Origin: Bromus sterilis | Lineage: Eukaryota; Streptophyta; Magnoliopsida; Poales; Poaceae | Length of the DNA: 64,000 nt | Assembly: GCA_950022295.1 (NCBI GenBank) | Contig: OX465600.1 | Location: 296,157,782-296,221,781 of the forward strand | Direction: 5' to 3' | Shown here: piece after piece, positions 25,776 through 38,400 of the stretch | How the letters are laid out: each line of letters opens with the position of its first letter | Position numbering within the stretch: position 1 is the first letter of the stretch | Made by a program: the position numbers and the translations under genes | Notes under the pieces: model-generated | What the model was told of the DNA's origin: nothing | The model's input: only the letters and a program-made list of their open reading frames with translations | Databases searched by the model: none

Positions 25776-28353
25776 ATGAGTGGCAAGGCATCACCGCAGT
25801 CCTTGCTTCAGAGGATACAAAAGACGAAGAGTGGAAGAGCAACCACCTCAAGGTACGGCGCTGAGGAGGTAGGAGGAGGGGATGCATGACGAGGAGGAGG
25901 AAGAGGGGGACGTCCCCCGAGGTCAGACCGAGGAGGTACATTGCATCTTCATTATGCTTGGTATTTATTTTTCAACATGCTTCTTAACTGTTTACCTTTT
26001 CCGATTGCAGGAGGCCGAGGACGAGGTCGAGGACGAGGGCGAGGTACCGTCCTTCTAAGTGACATACCCTCCGCTTCCGGCGACGTGGCTTCACAGACCG
26101 TGTTCTCGGAGTCTCCAGACGAGGAGATTGACTCTCGAGACTTGGAAGCGGAATCTCGAGACGAGGAGATGGTGACTGCGTCGGGGCCATCGAGTGCGTC
26201 GACGAAGAAGGCAAAGGTTCGTGGGGAAACAGAAGTCCCTAAGGAGGAGCCTGCCCCGGAGGCTCGGATCCTCATTGAACCTACTAGAACTGAGTAAGTG
26301 GCTATAGTTTCATTTCGTTGATACCAACTTGGAGCTATCATCCTGAGTAAGTGGCCCCGTGTACTAATGTTTGATTCTTGTGCAACAATTGGCTTCATCC
26401 TGCGGGGACCCGAGTCCCTGGCTGCATGCTTGGAGCTATCATTAGGAAGTTTTGATGCTGGGCTTCTACACCACAGACAAAGGCGAGAGGAAGCTAGCCA
26501 CGACTTGGAGACACCACGAGCTCGCAGATTGTCCCCCCCCCCCTACGGGAAAGCTTCTGACGCCGTGATCAATAAGTTTTGGGTAAGGCAAAATCATGAC
26601 TCTTCACACTTTTTTTGTTCATAGTTGATGACCCCGCCATGCTAACTCATGAATCCCACACTTTTTTGATGCATGATTTCAGAGATTCTATAGGGTGGCT
26701 CCGGAGCACCAGGAGACGGCGAACAAGACACTGCAGGCTCATTGTAAGAGGTTGACTAATCAACAGTTCTATAACCAGGGTCATACCGCCAGGAGTCAAT
26801 ACAACATGGCGAAATCAGGCAAGCCGTTACCGAAGCACGAGAATGTCAAGTCACGCTCGACGATGAGCGCGGAACAGTACGACGAGGTAAGTAAATTGTC
26901 GATGAGATTATATGTTAATGCTAAGTTGCAATTGCATCATCTATTCTTCACATGCGTATTGATTTTTCAGGTTAGGCCCGATTGGGCCTATGGCAAGGAG
27001 GAGGCATGGAGGGCGTTGACTGCGAGGTGGCGCGGGGAAGACGAGGAGTGGAACGCCTTGAGCGAGCGGAACAAGGCGAACCGCGGCAGCGGGGAGACAC
27101 ATCGGGCTGGAAACCTAGGCAGTGAGCGCTACAAGGTCAAGCTGGTATACACATACATGGAACAACCTGCTTTTATTTCCCCTCATGCATGTTCCTACTT
27201 GGTACTCATAAAATCTCTTTGGCGATGCAGGAGGATAAACTAGGGAGGCATGTCAGCTCATATGAGTCATGGGACTCGATGAGGATGATGGCGCCCGATC
27301 TCTCCCAGCCTCAACCTCAGCTTCCCGAGTACTTCGGCACTGTCCAGGAGGACGGTGCTAACTACCTCGAGGCGATGATCACTTTTAATACGGAGTTGGA
27401 AGACCCTAGAAGTGCGGAACCCGACCCCAGAGCGTTGGTCGTGTCTGGGGGAGGCCTTCAGCACGACAGTCTAAAGGTCATGGATAAGATGACCCCGCGC
27501 AGTCCCAATTTGAGCCTCACGTGGATCAAGGCTACCCTCGGTCCCGACGACCCCGCACCGCCTCCTCGACGACGGCCTTCCCAGACTGGCTACGATGTAA
27601 GTTTCTCTCATTTCCATCCTTTCTGTGACAATACTACTTCCTCAGTGGCTTAGTTGATGAGATGGTTCAATTTTTGTAATTGTAGGCTGCTTTCGAGGCG
27701 GCCTACAAGGCCCACAACGACGCCTATTTGGTGGACCTTGCGCAGTGGAGACAGAGAGCACAAATACACGAGGAGTGGAAAGAGGCAAAAGAAGATGTAA
27801 GTTCCAACCTTTCTTTTTTTCAAAAGATGACAAGTCTCAATTTTTATACTTTTGTGCAATGCCTGACATGTTAACTATCTTGCAGGCTCTAGAGAGTGCT
27901 CGGCTTACGGGAGTGCTCATCGATATACCGCCACGACCTCCTCGAGCCGGGCTTAAGCCGGAGTTTGTATCGAAGGAAGAGTTCGCCCAGAACTACTACT
28001 ACACCGGCTTAACCCCGGTAATTTACTTGCCCAATCAGTTGCTACCACTTTCATGTGCCTTGGCGGTTGCTAACTATTGCTCAAACGTGTAGGGAACGGG
28101 AGCCTCCGGGACTGGACCCTTTGGTCGTGCTGCTGCCTCGCCGTCGGCGTCCCGCGCGGTCACACCGGTGCACCCTGGCCCCGGTGGTAGTGGTGCCTCG
28201 CACGAGAGCACACCGGTTCATGGTGGCGCTGGATCACCTGCTTCCGGTGCTGGTTCGACGGCGCCTCCGCACCGTCAGTCGCCTATCTTCACGCGCGGAG
28301 ACCTCGGCTTCTCCGGCTCGACTCCCTCTCCGGACGCGACGAGCCGAGGATGA
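25776..28353 (+). pseudogene. Second CACTA gene (TNPA-like Ptta/En/Spm accessory protein), degenerate
   Basis: The start MSGKASPQSLLQ is followed by an RG-rich stretch spliced from 25935 to 26011 (GRGRGRGRGRG). The conserved core follows: KGERKLATTW, GKASDAVINKFW spliced to RFYRVAPEHQETANKTL, then LTNQQFYNQGHTARSQYNMA. Later exons hold RPDWAYGKEEAWRALTARW, WKEAKEDALESARLTGV and a Gly/Ser/Pro tail ending DATSRG. This is the layout of plant Ptta/En/Spm proteins that bind subterminal motifs. Lesions seen are an in-frame TGA at 25887-25889, an apparent one-base loss near 26445, and an 11-base C run near 26533-26543 that breaks the frame. The C run could also be a sequencing error. Confidence 0.7.
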
Positions 28354-28659
28354 TGCTACGGCGGCCGGGTAGAGGTCTCTTTGTAGATGTTTAGCTCTTC
28401 TTGTACTGTGTATCGATACTATCTATCTTATTTTAGATGTTTGGATGTTGTTATACCGTGTATCGAAACGATGTGCATGTCTATCGATACTATCTATCTA
28501 TCTATTATGCTCTATGTTGATGTGCATGTCTATCGATACTATCTATCTATCTATTATGTTCTTTGTTGATGTGCATGTGCTATATAATGATATGTGGATG
28601 AATACTGTGCAACTAGAAGTTTGTATATGCAGGAAACGTAGCAAAACAGAGAAAAATAG

Positions 28660-29125
28660 GTACCCTGCCAGTACCTACGCCGACGGCCAGGCCGTCGACG
28701 TAGGCCCTCTGCCCAGATCACACGAGGGGGCGACGCGTGCCCTGCCTGGAAGGGGACCTACCCCGACGGCCAGGCCGTCGGCGTAGACCCCAAGCCCAGC
28801 CCACCCACAGCTTGCCGCGTGGCAACCTACGCCGACGGCTCGGCCGTCGGCGTAGAGCGCGACCAGGCCTAACGACCGTTAAGCCCAGTGTGGGGCCCAC
28901 GACCTCTACGCCGACGGCCCTACGCCGACAGCCACAAAAAGCCCGTCGGGGGCCCGTATACGCCGACGGTCTGGCCTACGCCGACGGCTTTTAGGTCAAG
29001 CCCGAGGGAACCCTGGCCCGACGGCTATACGTCGACGGCGGCCGTCGGGGTAGGCCTACGCCGACGGCTTTAGGGTCTACGCCGACGGCAGCCGGCCGTC
29101 GGCGTATTGCCTCCGTCCCGTAGTG
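28660..29125. promoter_or_regulatory. CACTA right subterminal repeat zone
   Basis: More than a dozen TACGCCGACGGC / GCCGTCGGCGTAG motifs in both orientations, ending in GCCGGCCGTCGGCGTATTGCC before the terminal repeat. It mirrors the left zone in motif and GC content. Confidence 0.8.
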
Positions 29126-29572
29126 TATCACCTCAGATAAATGTGAGCCAAATATAAAAGGTCTTCGTCTCAACTAGCGCAACAACTTTTATGTTGAACA
29201 TGATTTTATTTGAGACCATCTATGACCTATTTTATAGGTTACAAAATAGGCTGATGAAAAGATAATTTTGTCAGGGGTGGCGTCTGGCTTTGCCATGTCG
29301 AAGAGATTAGTAAATGACTAGGCTAGAGACGCCATGGACCGCGCGTGTTCTCAACCCAAACGACAGGTATCATGGCGTCTCCATTGTAAGCCAGACACCT
29401 GGGTTATTGGCGTCATGCTAAAGATCAGATTCAAAAATACTTTGAAAAGAAGGTCAAATCACGTTAAAGTTTGCAACTTGGGTCAAAACACGAAATTTTA
29501 CCTCGTTGGGCAGCAAGCTCACGAGTAAGATTGTCCATACCACTAACCAATACCGTGCATTAACATGGAGAA

Positions 29573-30646
29573 CAGGGCCGGTCCTATGTTTCGGAGGGCC
29601 CTAGGCGAACTCGATGACATGGGCCCCTATGTCCTAAGGCCTAAGACCATATATATGTATGTGTGTGTGATACTAAAATGATATGATTATCTCCATTTGT
29701 ATAATATTAAGAGTAATTTTTTATTCACATATCACCATATTACGATAGAAATACTAAAAGGACAGCAAAATAAAACTAACATGACATGATTACCTTAAAC
29801 AAGAATCAAAATTTCCTTCCTTGTACTGTCATCATCAATTTCAAAATTTATTTGCTCCCCTATACTTGCACCATCTTCATAAACCACAATAGCTAAATTT
29901 TCAGAGAACCTATTCAAAGAACCCTTTAGTGTTTGAATTTTCAGATCACTTTTTTTTCTTTTTCTTCTTTTTTCAGTATCCAACAAATTTTTTTTAGGTA
30001 ACATGGCGGGCTATTTAAAGAACCCTTTAGTGATTTAAACTCTAAACATGTACATATTATAAAAATAATTAGGATGGTTAAATACATACTGTGAAAAAAT
30101 GAATTAGATGAATCTTGGATGAATAATTGAATACATACAGAAGAATAAAATAAAATACTAAGTACTGATTACAATTTATCAAAATTAAGGGATGAATGGA
30201 TCAGTAGATCACGTATAGGTCTACTACAGGTAACAGGATGCAGCGGCTACAACTAAAACTTGAACCTGTGTCCTGATCGGCTCTCGGCTCGTCCTGATCC
30301 AGGGGCGCAGGCGTGGCATGGTGGCATCCGCCGGCCGCCGCGAGTGCCGAGCAAGCGAAGGCCGAGGCGGCGAGGCGCCGATCGAGCGACGGCGGAGGCG
30401 GCGAGGCAACCAAGGCGCCGAACTCGAAGAGACGAAGAGGAACCGACGAACAAGCGTGCGTGCATTTTCTGGCCGGACTCGGCGTGTTCGCTATTTGATG
30501 GCCCCGGCCCACTCGTTTTTCTGTTTCATAATTTTTTTGTCTATTTTTTACTGGGCTATGCTATATATTCATTATAAATCATGGGCCCCCCTCCGGCCTA
30601 GGCCCTGGGCCGTCGCCCCTCCGGCCATACACCAGGGCCGGCCCTG
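29573..30646. mobile_element. Short hAT-like element with CAGGGCCGG ends
   Basis: The left end is CAGGGCCGGTCCT and the right end AGGGCCGGCCCTG. The direct repeat TGGAGAA is found at 29566-29572 and 30650-30656, three bases off perfect abutment on the right. The interior has an AT-rich minus-strand frame (29795-30004, lysine-rich) and a GC-rich block, but no recognisable transposase. Confidence 0.6.
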
Positions 30647-30659
30647 AATTGGAGAAGGA

Positions 30660-31955
30660 AATAATACGAGGTTGCTTCAATTTTGTTTCAAAACTTACAA
30701 CTTGCTCCCTTCCCTCTCTTGCACCATACCAAACTTTGCAACCTCCTCCTCTGCGCCGCCGCGTCCCCCCCTCCGCCTCCGCCCCTGTCTTGGATCTGGC
30801 GCGTGGGGATGTAGGCTGGTGGCGGCTCGGTTGTGACCTTGGTCGGTCGGCAGGTGTACCAGCGGCTGAATCTGGCGGATGTGGCTGGCGTCCTGCGTCT
30901 CCTCAAGGGGCTTCGGCTGCTGCCCGTGGGAGAGGTGGTGGTTGTGGCGTCGCCGGCTGGGGTGGTCTGCCTCTCTTTTCAATGTACTCTGCTCTGCTGC
31001 TGTGGCTGGAAACCGTGGTGGTTCCCAGCCTCGGGTTGCTCCTCTGCCTGCTTGCCAGCATGGTGCTCGGAGCTGCTGGTTCGGTTGCGGCGTCCGGCGG
31101 CGTCGGTTAAATCTGCTATGTGTGTTGAAAAGTTGGGCCAGACTGACTCTAGCGATGGATAATGGTCATGGCGGGTCGGATGGTGTGGACGAAGGAGAGT
31201 TGCTGACGAAGAGCTCCGACGAAAGCATTGCCTGACCATGGTCTAGGCCGACGACGGCGACGCTTGTGGGCATCGTTTACCTTCTTGGAGGCGTGGTTGT
31301 AGAGTTTCTCTGGCGAAAGCATTGCCTGACCATGGTCTAGGTCGACGACGACGACGCCTGCGGGCGTCGTTTACCTTCTTGGAGGCGTAGTTGTGGAGCT
31401 TCTTCGGCATCATGAGTGTGGACGCCGGAGTGGCGGCTCCGGATGGCGGATGTGCGCTGAGGCGGCGGCCTCAGAAGGTAATACAGTGGTGGCCTCATGG
31501 GGAGGGGCCGCGGATTTGTATTACTTGGGTGTCGTTCTTGTGCTGCATGGGCGGCGAGCACGTCGACCCGGTGGATGCGGTCCGTGGGATCGATCGGACT
31601 GGTACGCCGAGGTAGCGACCTTGGATTTTGGCGCAATGTTTGTGGTCTGCGAGCGGTCATCTCGTGTAGCGAGGGCTATAAGGTGGTCGTGTCGTGCAGT
31701 GTTGCGTCTCACCTGCGAGTGGGGGACGTCGGGCGGCGGCTCCGGATTTGGGGGTGTGCTCCATGCGATTGTAGCCTTCTGTCATGTGGTAGATGAGGTC
31801 TCTTCGCTTGTGAGGTTTTTTTATACCGTTTTCTTCATAAACGGGATCACTTTGTATGGTTTTCGATCCGGTTTTCCTTATAAACTGGATCAAAAATTTC
31901 TTTTGAAACGAGAACAAATTCAGGTGGACATTCCCCCGTGACAGTTTCAAAAAAA
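30660..31955 (+). other. Gene-like GC-rich segment ending in an A run, unclassified
   Basis: GC-rich, G/T-biased DNA with several overlapping frames and no recognised domain. It ends with an A run at 31951-31960, so it may be a retroposed transcript or a non-LTR element tail. No target duplication was found. A ~94-bp tandem duplication lies within it. Confidence 0.35.
31221..31408. repeat. 94-bp tandem duplication
   Basis: The block GAAAGCATTGCCTGACCATG followed by GTCTAGG and a GACGACG-rich stretch starts at 31221 and again at 31315. Both copies continue to TTTACCTTCTTGGAGGCGT. A few substitutions separate them. Confidence 0.85.
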
Positions 31956-31960
31956 AAAAC

Positions 31961-32550
31961 GATTTTGTTCTGTGCAGTTCTGCAGGACAAGCAAAGCATG
32001 TACTCACACAGGAAGCTGGCGTCGGCGCTCGCCGCAGCCAATGCAAGAGGGACCAAGACAAAATGGGCCTATTCGGTGTTCGGCGCACGTACAGGCACGT
32101 CGTAAGCAGCAGTACCAGTGGACCTATACGTCGGCTATACTACCCACACATATACACCACCTACCAACAGCACATCAGTCATTAAATACGTTAATTAGCT
32201 AGCCAAGTGTCTCTGTCTTGATACCCCTGTAGTCCCGTAAACGCGGACCACACCAGCGCAAGGTCCAACACGACGACTATGTGGATGGAATATGGATCAT
32301 GCGTACACGTACCATGTAGAGTACGTATATCCACCATGCACACATCATGCGGTTGCTAGTATCTCACGGGTCACGGCATCCATCTCTGTTCACATGAAGG
32401 ATACCGAGGCAATGATGGATGTTACACGTCGATGTGCAATGCCTTGTGAGACACAGACACTCACTAGCACGTAACACAGGTCGCGACACTCTTTAACAGC
32501 ATGTCCCTGCACTCGCTCGCTTTTATAAACACGCAGAATATTTCATACTC
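31961..32550. other. Intergenic sequence, no gene recognised
   Basis: Short frames only, with no domain or terminal repeat visible. Confidence 0.45.
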
Positions 32551-33341
32551 CCTCCGTCCCATCGTACTTGCCTTTACGGGATAAACAAATTTTCGTATAT
32601 CTAAACATAACAGTTATACATAAATCTTCACCTTTGATCCTCTTTCCGTCCTCTACTCGTCGTCGATGTCATCGTCGCTGCTGAGGTGGATGAATGCAAC
32701 CCCCATGACACGCCTTGGGTCCAGAAAACCTATGGGGGTGGCGGCGACGGTGGGGGTAGAGGTGGCGACGAAGGCGGCATCGATGGCTTTAGCGGCCAGA
32801 ACGTAGACGGTGGTGCGTCGAAGGTTTAGACGGTCCTTACGATGTCACGGATGACCTCGCAGATCTGGGTGTTGTGGTTGTCTACGGGTGGTGGTCGCAG
32901 CGAGGCCGATGGTAGATCTTCGTACCATGGCCTCGCTGGTGGCATCAAGGGCAATGGAGGCGGCGGGTGCGTGTAGATGGCGTCGTCGAGCTCCGCGGAC
33001 GTCACATCGAGCAAGTCTGTTAGCGACTTAGCGCAATATTTTTTTGTTAATTGGATTCGAGCCCACGAGAGAAGGCCCATTAGCATACAACATTTGATCG
33101 GTATGAAGCGCTTTTTAACGAATAGTTTTTCTCACTTATAGGTGGCATTGGTGTTAATTTCTATCAATTTTAAAACGAAGAGTTTTTCTCACTTATAGGT
33201 GGCATTGGTGATAATTTTTATCAACTTTAAGGGCAAATAAGATGACAGACGAAAAAAGGGAAGAAACGCACCTCCCTTTATTATTAGGTATAGATTTAAA
33301 CTAGAAACATGACAAAAATTATGAAACGAAGGAAGTACTAG
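32551..33341. mobile_element. Possible degenerate Stowaway-like element with internal insert
   Basis: The left boundary TACTCCCTCCGTCCCAT and the inverted right boundary TACTTCCTTCGTTTCAT (ending 33341) are related mainly by C/T changes. The interior (about 32640-33110) is GC-rich with a minus-strand frame of unknown function (32826-33086, proline-rich), so a nested insertion is likely. Confidence 0.35.
33124..33237. repeat. 57-bp tandem duplication
   Basis: AGTTTTTCTCACTTATAGGT followed by GGCATTGGTG starts at 33124 and 33181, with a shared TATCAA(T/C)TTTAA continuation. Confidence 0.85.
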
Positions 33342-33349
33342 AGTTTGAG

Positions 33350-33692
33350 AGCACCCCAGTCGTCTCCTCAACCAGTCCCCAACACATTTTTTTGCTTCGG
33401 TTTTAGGCTTAAATGCCTAAAAACTCAAAAAATAGCGCAGTCACGTCCCCAACGTTCCCAAGGACGTCGAAATAGCGTCGGCGATCCCAGGCGAAAGTTT
33501 GGGCGAATCACATCTCCCTTTTTTTTTCTTGGTCCATTCAATTATTTCCCTCACAAATTTTTGCTTAGGATGGGGTGTGACTGGAAAGTTGCTCTCTCCA
33601 TATCAAAAAATATCGCCTAATGAAGCATTTCCTCAATCTTTTTTGTTTTGGATGTGTCTTGGGGGTCTCCAAACAGCTGAAGATGCTCTAAG
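33350..33692. mobile_element. MITE-like element with GAGCA(C/T)C ends
   Basis: The left end reads GAGAGCACCCCAGTCGTCTCC. The right end, inverted, reads AGAGCATCTTCAGCTGTTTGG. The interior is non-coding and AT-rich. GAGCATCTcc-type ends are common on grass MITEs, but no clear target duplication was found. Confidence 0.45.
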
Positions 33693-34275
33693 CTCACACA
33701 TTCTAAGATTGTCAAAGCCGTCGTAGACGTTTCATTGTTAATAAGTACATCGCATTGCTTAACAATAAAATAACAATTCTGTTAATTCATAGAATAAATT
33801 AAGAATTTCAGTTCGACAAGTATGATCAGCTAACCCGCAAAAAGAAAAGAAAAGTATGATCAGCTAGAAACTGCAGCTAGGCCAAATTTGGAACGTAAAC
33901 TCATAGACTACAAAAAAAAAGAAACTGTTCAGATGAGCTACGCTACGCTCAATTCCGACGTCAGTCACGGTTCTTTTACATGAACGTTAATCATGCATGG
34001 CTGGGATGCACGGAAGAAGACAAATGCATGCATGGTTGGACGCACGCGCGCGCATCGTGTGCGTACGTGCAGGCTTTGAACGTGTACACAAGCATGCATG
34101 CACGATGCAACCGCCCTGCCGCTGCCGGCCGCGGCTCTTCTTGTACACGACACACACTATACAACCACCGCAGAAACAGGCGTTTGTAGAATTTACCAAA
34201 TTCTCCCGACCGCATATAGGTTAGGATGGATGATTCAGACAGATGCAACCAGGGCTAGTTGTAGAGTGTGTTATG
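33693..34275. other. Intergenic sequence, no gene recognised
   Basis: No coding frame with a recognisable domain. A CATGCATG-rich stretch lies at 33990-34110. Confidence 0.45.
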
Positions 34276-34278
34276 CAA

Positions 34279-34420
34279 CAATTGTGTCGCGATGAATGCA
34301 AGAAAGAAAAAAGAAAACAATTGTGTCGTGATGAATGCAAAAAAAAAATTAAAAATAAAACATTTGTGTCGTGAAGAATGCAAAAAAGAAAAAAGAAAAC
34401 AATTGTGTCGTGATTTTTGC
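34279..34420. repeat. ~40-bp minisatellite
   Basis: CAATTGTGTCG(C/T)GATGAATGC and variants start at 34279, 34318, 34361 and 34400, separated by A-rich spacers (AAGAAAAAAGAAAA). Confidence 0.85.
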
Positions 34421-34903
34421 ACACAACACAAACGGCCATGTAGTTTTGGTAAAAAAAATTGTTTTTTGCGGAGAAATCAAATGGTAGTTTTGCCCTATAT
34501 ATCTTACAAATATGTTTTTTCTCTCACTCAAATTTTTAATGCACTAGCTAACTGCCTATCCGTTGCAACTTGCAAGGAAGACATATAGTATTTCTTTAAT
34601 GACTTTTTCGTTCAATGATTGATGATATTTTTTAAAATAATGTGATCCTTCAGTTCAAGCTGATGACACTTTTCATAAGTAATATGATCCTTCGGTTTAT
34701 AAAATTATCACTTTTCACAACTGATCCATTCGTTCAAAGCTCGATGATACATTTTATAAATTAATACCTAACTAATTAACATGTGTAATTATATGTTTGA
34801 CTAATTGATTCCGTGATTAGACAAAATGATAATTGAGATAAAAATATCATTAATGGATATGTGCAAAACGAACGGAATGAGTACAACTTTTATTTAACTA
34901 GAT

Positions 34904-35363
34904 GATGCCCCGCACGTTGTTGCGGAATTTTTTTGCAAAATATTTCAGTAAAAATGTTTGGTTAAATGAAGCATGTATATTTGAAATAATAACTTTTGTA
35001 CTAATATATAGATTTAATATAAATATCATAATAAAATAAAAATTCTCATGCATGCATGTTGCATGTGTGTTTTTATTATGCATAGTGGCATATTAAGATG
35101 TATCTTTCTCATGCATGTTGGATGATGAGGTGGCATGCTTGCATGTTAGGAGAAATATGATAGTGGAGGGTGATGTGACATGCATGATGAGGTGGAGTGT
35201 GTGCATGTTGAGAGAATTGGTAGTAGTGGGGATCAACTTCTTAAGAATGTTAGATTTTTGGATAAAGGACTTTATTACTGAAAAGGTTTAAGTAAGTACA
35301 CCTGGCCTCTGCATAGATAAGATGCACACAGCCGCAACTTTCATTTAATAATAGAGATTACCA
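34904..35363. repeat. Unclassified short interspersed repeat
   Basis: It begins CTAGATGATGCCCCGCACG and ends near TTTAATAATAGAGATTA, boundaries I associate with a repeat widespread in Triticeae. It has no coding capacity. The class is not certain. Confidence 0.35.
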
Positions 35364-35485
35364 CTTGATTAGCCATCTTATCTAGGAAAGTTAAACCGAA
35401 CTACTTTCCAGCCATCTCACGCCCTATGCTGTTTCTATCGTTGGATCGTTGTTTCAGTCGTTTTTCATCCGTCCAATTGGTAACT

Positions 35486-38400
35486 TGTAACAGCCCAGAT
35501 TTCACAATAATTAAAATTTTTGTTTTCAATGTGAATTGTTTGATTGTCTGATTTGTTTGCGGTGTTTGCATCCCCGATTTATCGATCGACGATTATCCCC
35601 CCCCCTCTTATCTCGTACCGGTCGGAGACAGACCCTTGCCACCCTGACACTCGACCTTTGCGACACCGGGTTTCACCCGATCATTGTCACGAAAACCGCA
35701 CGAGGCCAGTCGCAGCCAACGGAACGAAAACACCGTTTAATAATTAAACGAGTTATTTTTATAGCGCGCCGAAAAGTGTTCTCGGAACGGTTCCAGCGCG
35801 AGGTGAACGCCGCCGGCTCGACGCGCTAATCGCGCAGTTCGAAGTTTTACCCGAATCGGAGGTCCTGCGGACCCCCGGCGGTCAGAAACGTAAACACCGC
35901 GCGCGAAAGAGAAAAACCGGGGATGTTTTTGCAAACTGAGAGCCACCTGAGCTATATAAATACCACCACACTCCCACATCTTTCTAGGGTTTCCCTAGCC
36001 ACAAAATTGCAGCAACCCCCTCCACTCTGCCCCAAAAATAGCCCCATTTTCGCAGTTTTATCCCCAAAAATCCAAACCCTAGCCTCCCAGCGGATCTGGA
36101 CCGTCGGATCGGCCGATCCAACGGCCCAGATCGGCTCTGGCCTCCACCTTCTCTCTCCTCCACCAACCTCCACGCCACCTCCAGCCCGAGGAGCTCGCCG
36201 CCGCCGCAAGCCTCCCGCCAGGCCGCCGCCGCAAGCCTCCCGCCAGGCCGCCGCCGCCGGCCGGCAGCCACCTCCTCTCCCCGCGCCGCCGCGCCCGCAG
36301 GTCGCGCCTCTCCTCCTCCTCTCTTCTTCCCTCTCTCTCCTTCCTCTAATCTCTCTTCCTCCTCTCTGCATGCAAGCCTTCGCCGCCATGGAAGAAGGAG
36401 CGCGGAGCTCGTCGCAGCCGCGGCCCCAAGACCTCGCCGGAGACCTACACCGGCCGGATCCGGCCGCCTTGGACCCGTCCCCGCCCTGGATCGACCTCTT
36501 GCCGTCGCCGCCTGCAGTCTCGCTCGGGACGAGGACGAGGACGAGCGCCCCGCTCGGTCGCCACGTGGGCCAGGCGCGCCACTGCGGCCCAGCCGGGCGC
36601 CTCCCTGGCCACCGCGGCCCACGTTGCCTCCCCGGCCCAGCTCGCATCCACAGCCCAGCCGCCAACCACCGCAATTGGGCCGAGCCCATGGGTGAGGCCC
36701 AGGCCGCCCCCTATTATTTTTTCCTTCTCTGTAGTTTTTTTTCTTTTTCTTTTTCTAAGTCTGAGTAAATATTACTGCTGATTCATTTTTGCGTTGTAGT
36801 TTGCGAGTAAACCGTAGCCCGGATCGCGTTGCGCCCAAAAGGAAATTTGTTTAGAATTGTGTGTACTTCAGTTCATCTTTTGTGAGCATGTTGGTTTGAG
36901 GCCATCTTGATGGTGCAACTCTGTGTTGAAGTGGGCATCAGACTGTTAACTGCTACTAATTTCTGTTATGTGTTGTTGCTGTTATTTTGTTGCAACTTTG
37001 ATTGATGATTGTGCCACATCCATAAGGCATATTGCATTGATTCTTTTTGCATACTGTTAAGCATCATGTCTACTTTCATTATATGTATTGCATTGTCATG
37101 CTATGTTTGCTGCTCATCTAGTTATTGAGCTCCAAAGTTGCTATCCTGCTGTTTTTGACAGCCACCTCTGTTTTTCACTAAGTCTGTAACTTTCCGATGC
37201 CATGTTGCATGCTTAATATCTTTTGATCTGTTATGCCTATGACCTTGATTCTTGTTTGTACCTGATCACCATCATGTCTAGTTCATGCTCATATATTTCT
37301 ATGTCATGTTGCTGCACTTTTGCATATAGTTTTGCTCCTGTTTATACAACATAAAAATAACAGTTTTTGCCATGTTTTTCTGATTTTCACTAAGTCCTTG
37401 ACCAGTAATGTTTTATTGCATTTTGCATGAGCTATAATTAGTTGTTTATGATGCCTATTTGCATGATTCCTTTTGCCATGCCTTCTTTGTCATGTCTACT
37501 TTAGTTGCATACCATTTGTGAGCATGTTTGCATTCATTGTCCTGTTTATGCATTGGTCTAAAGTGTGCTTCCCGATGTTGGCAGATTGTGTTCCAAACTT
37601 GTTTTGCTTGTATCTTTTTAACCGTAACTCCGTTTGGAGTGTTCTTTGTATGTAACTTGATTAGTTTTTCGTGTAATTTGTGTTTATGCTATTTTTTGCT
37701 GTTGTTAACCAACCTAAAATATGGTTTATGGCAGAACAGTACCAAATGCTTTATTCTTCGTGAGGCACTTAGTGGTATGCCGTGTTTAGGTTGTGCCTCA
37801 CTTAAATTGACTAGCATAGATAGTTTATCTTATGCTTCACCTCTTTACATGTTTGTGTGCTATGCCATGCTTGAGTGATATGTCATGTTAACAACCTTTG
37901 CTCACCTTGTGTAACTAAACAACTTGAACCATCGTAAACGTGTGGTATCATTGTGTGTGACGAGTACTTCACTTAACCTGTTAGTAACCGCTCTCGACGG
38001 TAGGTGCGATGTCTCGTGTTGCCTCCTTGTTGATGCTTGCTCATGATTGCTTCTTAGTAATAGATGCTTGCTTGTTGATTGCTTTCCAGTGTTTACCGTC
38101 TTGTGTGCTTCCGCGGGTACCTCTCGGAGACGATGCAAGCTTGCGATCAACTACACCTTCGGAACCCGACTTATCAACAGGTAAGGACTATACATTACTT
38201 ATGATCCATTCTATTTCAAGCAGCGGTTTTCATGCTAGTCTAGGATAGGTTCGATGTTTGATCCTACCACATGTTTACAACCTCTTTCAAACCAATACAG
38301 CCATGTCCCCTCCCAGAAAACCATGTACTGCTATGTTACTATTGCTCGTTGCTCAGCCCCTGCTTATTATGCATGTTTAGGATGCTATGGGGTTACCCTG

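Larger units (their letters stand above)
12086..29125 (+). mobile_element. Complete CACTA (En/Spm) DNA transposon, 17,040 bp
   Basis: The left end reads CACTACGGGAGAGGAGGC. The right end is the inverted complement CACTACGGGACGGAGGC. A 3-bp target duplication, TAT, flanks it at 12083-12085 and 29126-29128. Both subterminal zones are packed with GCCGTCGGCGTA-type motifs in both orientations. Inside are a tandem array, nested elements, a TNP2-type transposase (21736-25470) and a second transposon gene (25776-28353), both on the plus strand. The element was probably autonomous once; the transposase now has one stop codon. Confidence 0.95.

Noticed and set aside
30253..30577. Several overlapping GC-rich ORFs on both strands
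   Set aside because: They sit within the short hAT-like element in a high-GC block with no domain and conflicting frames.
35923..36768. 281-residue plus-strand and 245-residue minus-strand ORFs
   Set aside because: Both follow from high GC and CT bias in the leader after an LTR TATA box. Neither has a recognisable domain.
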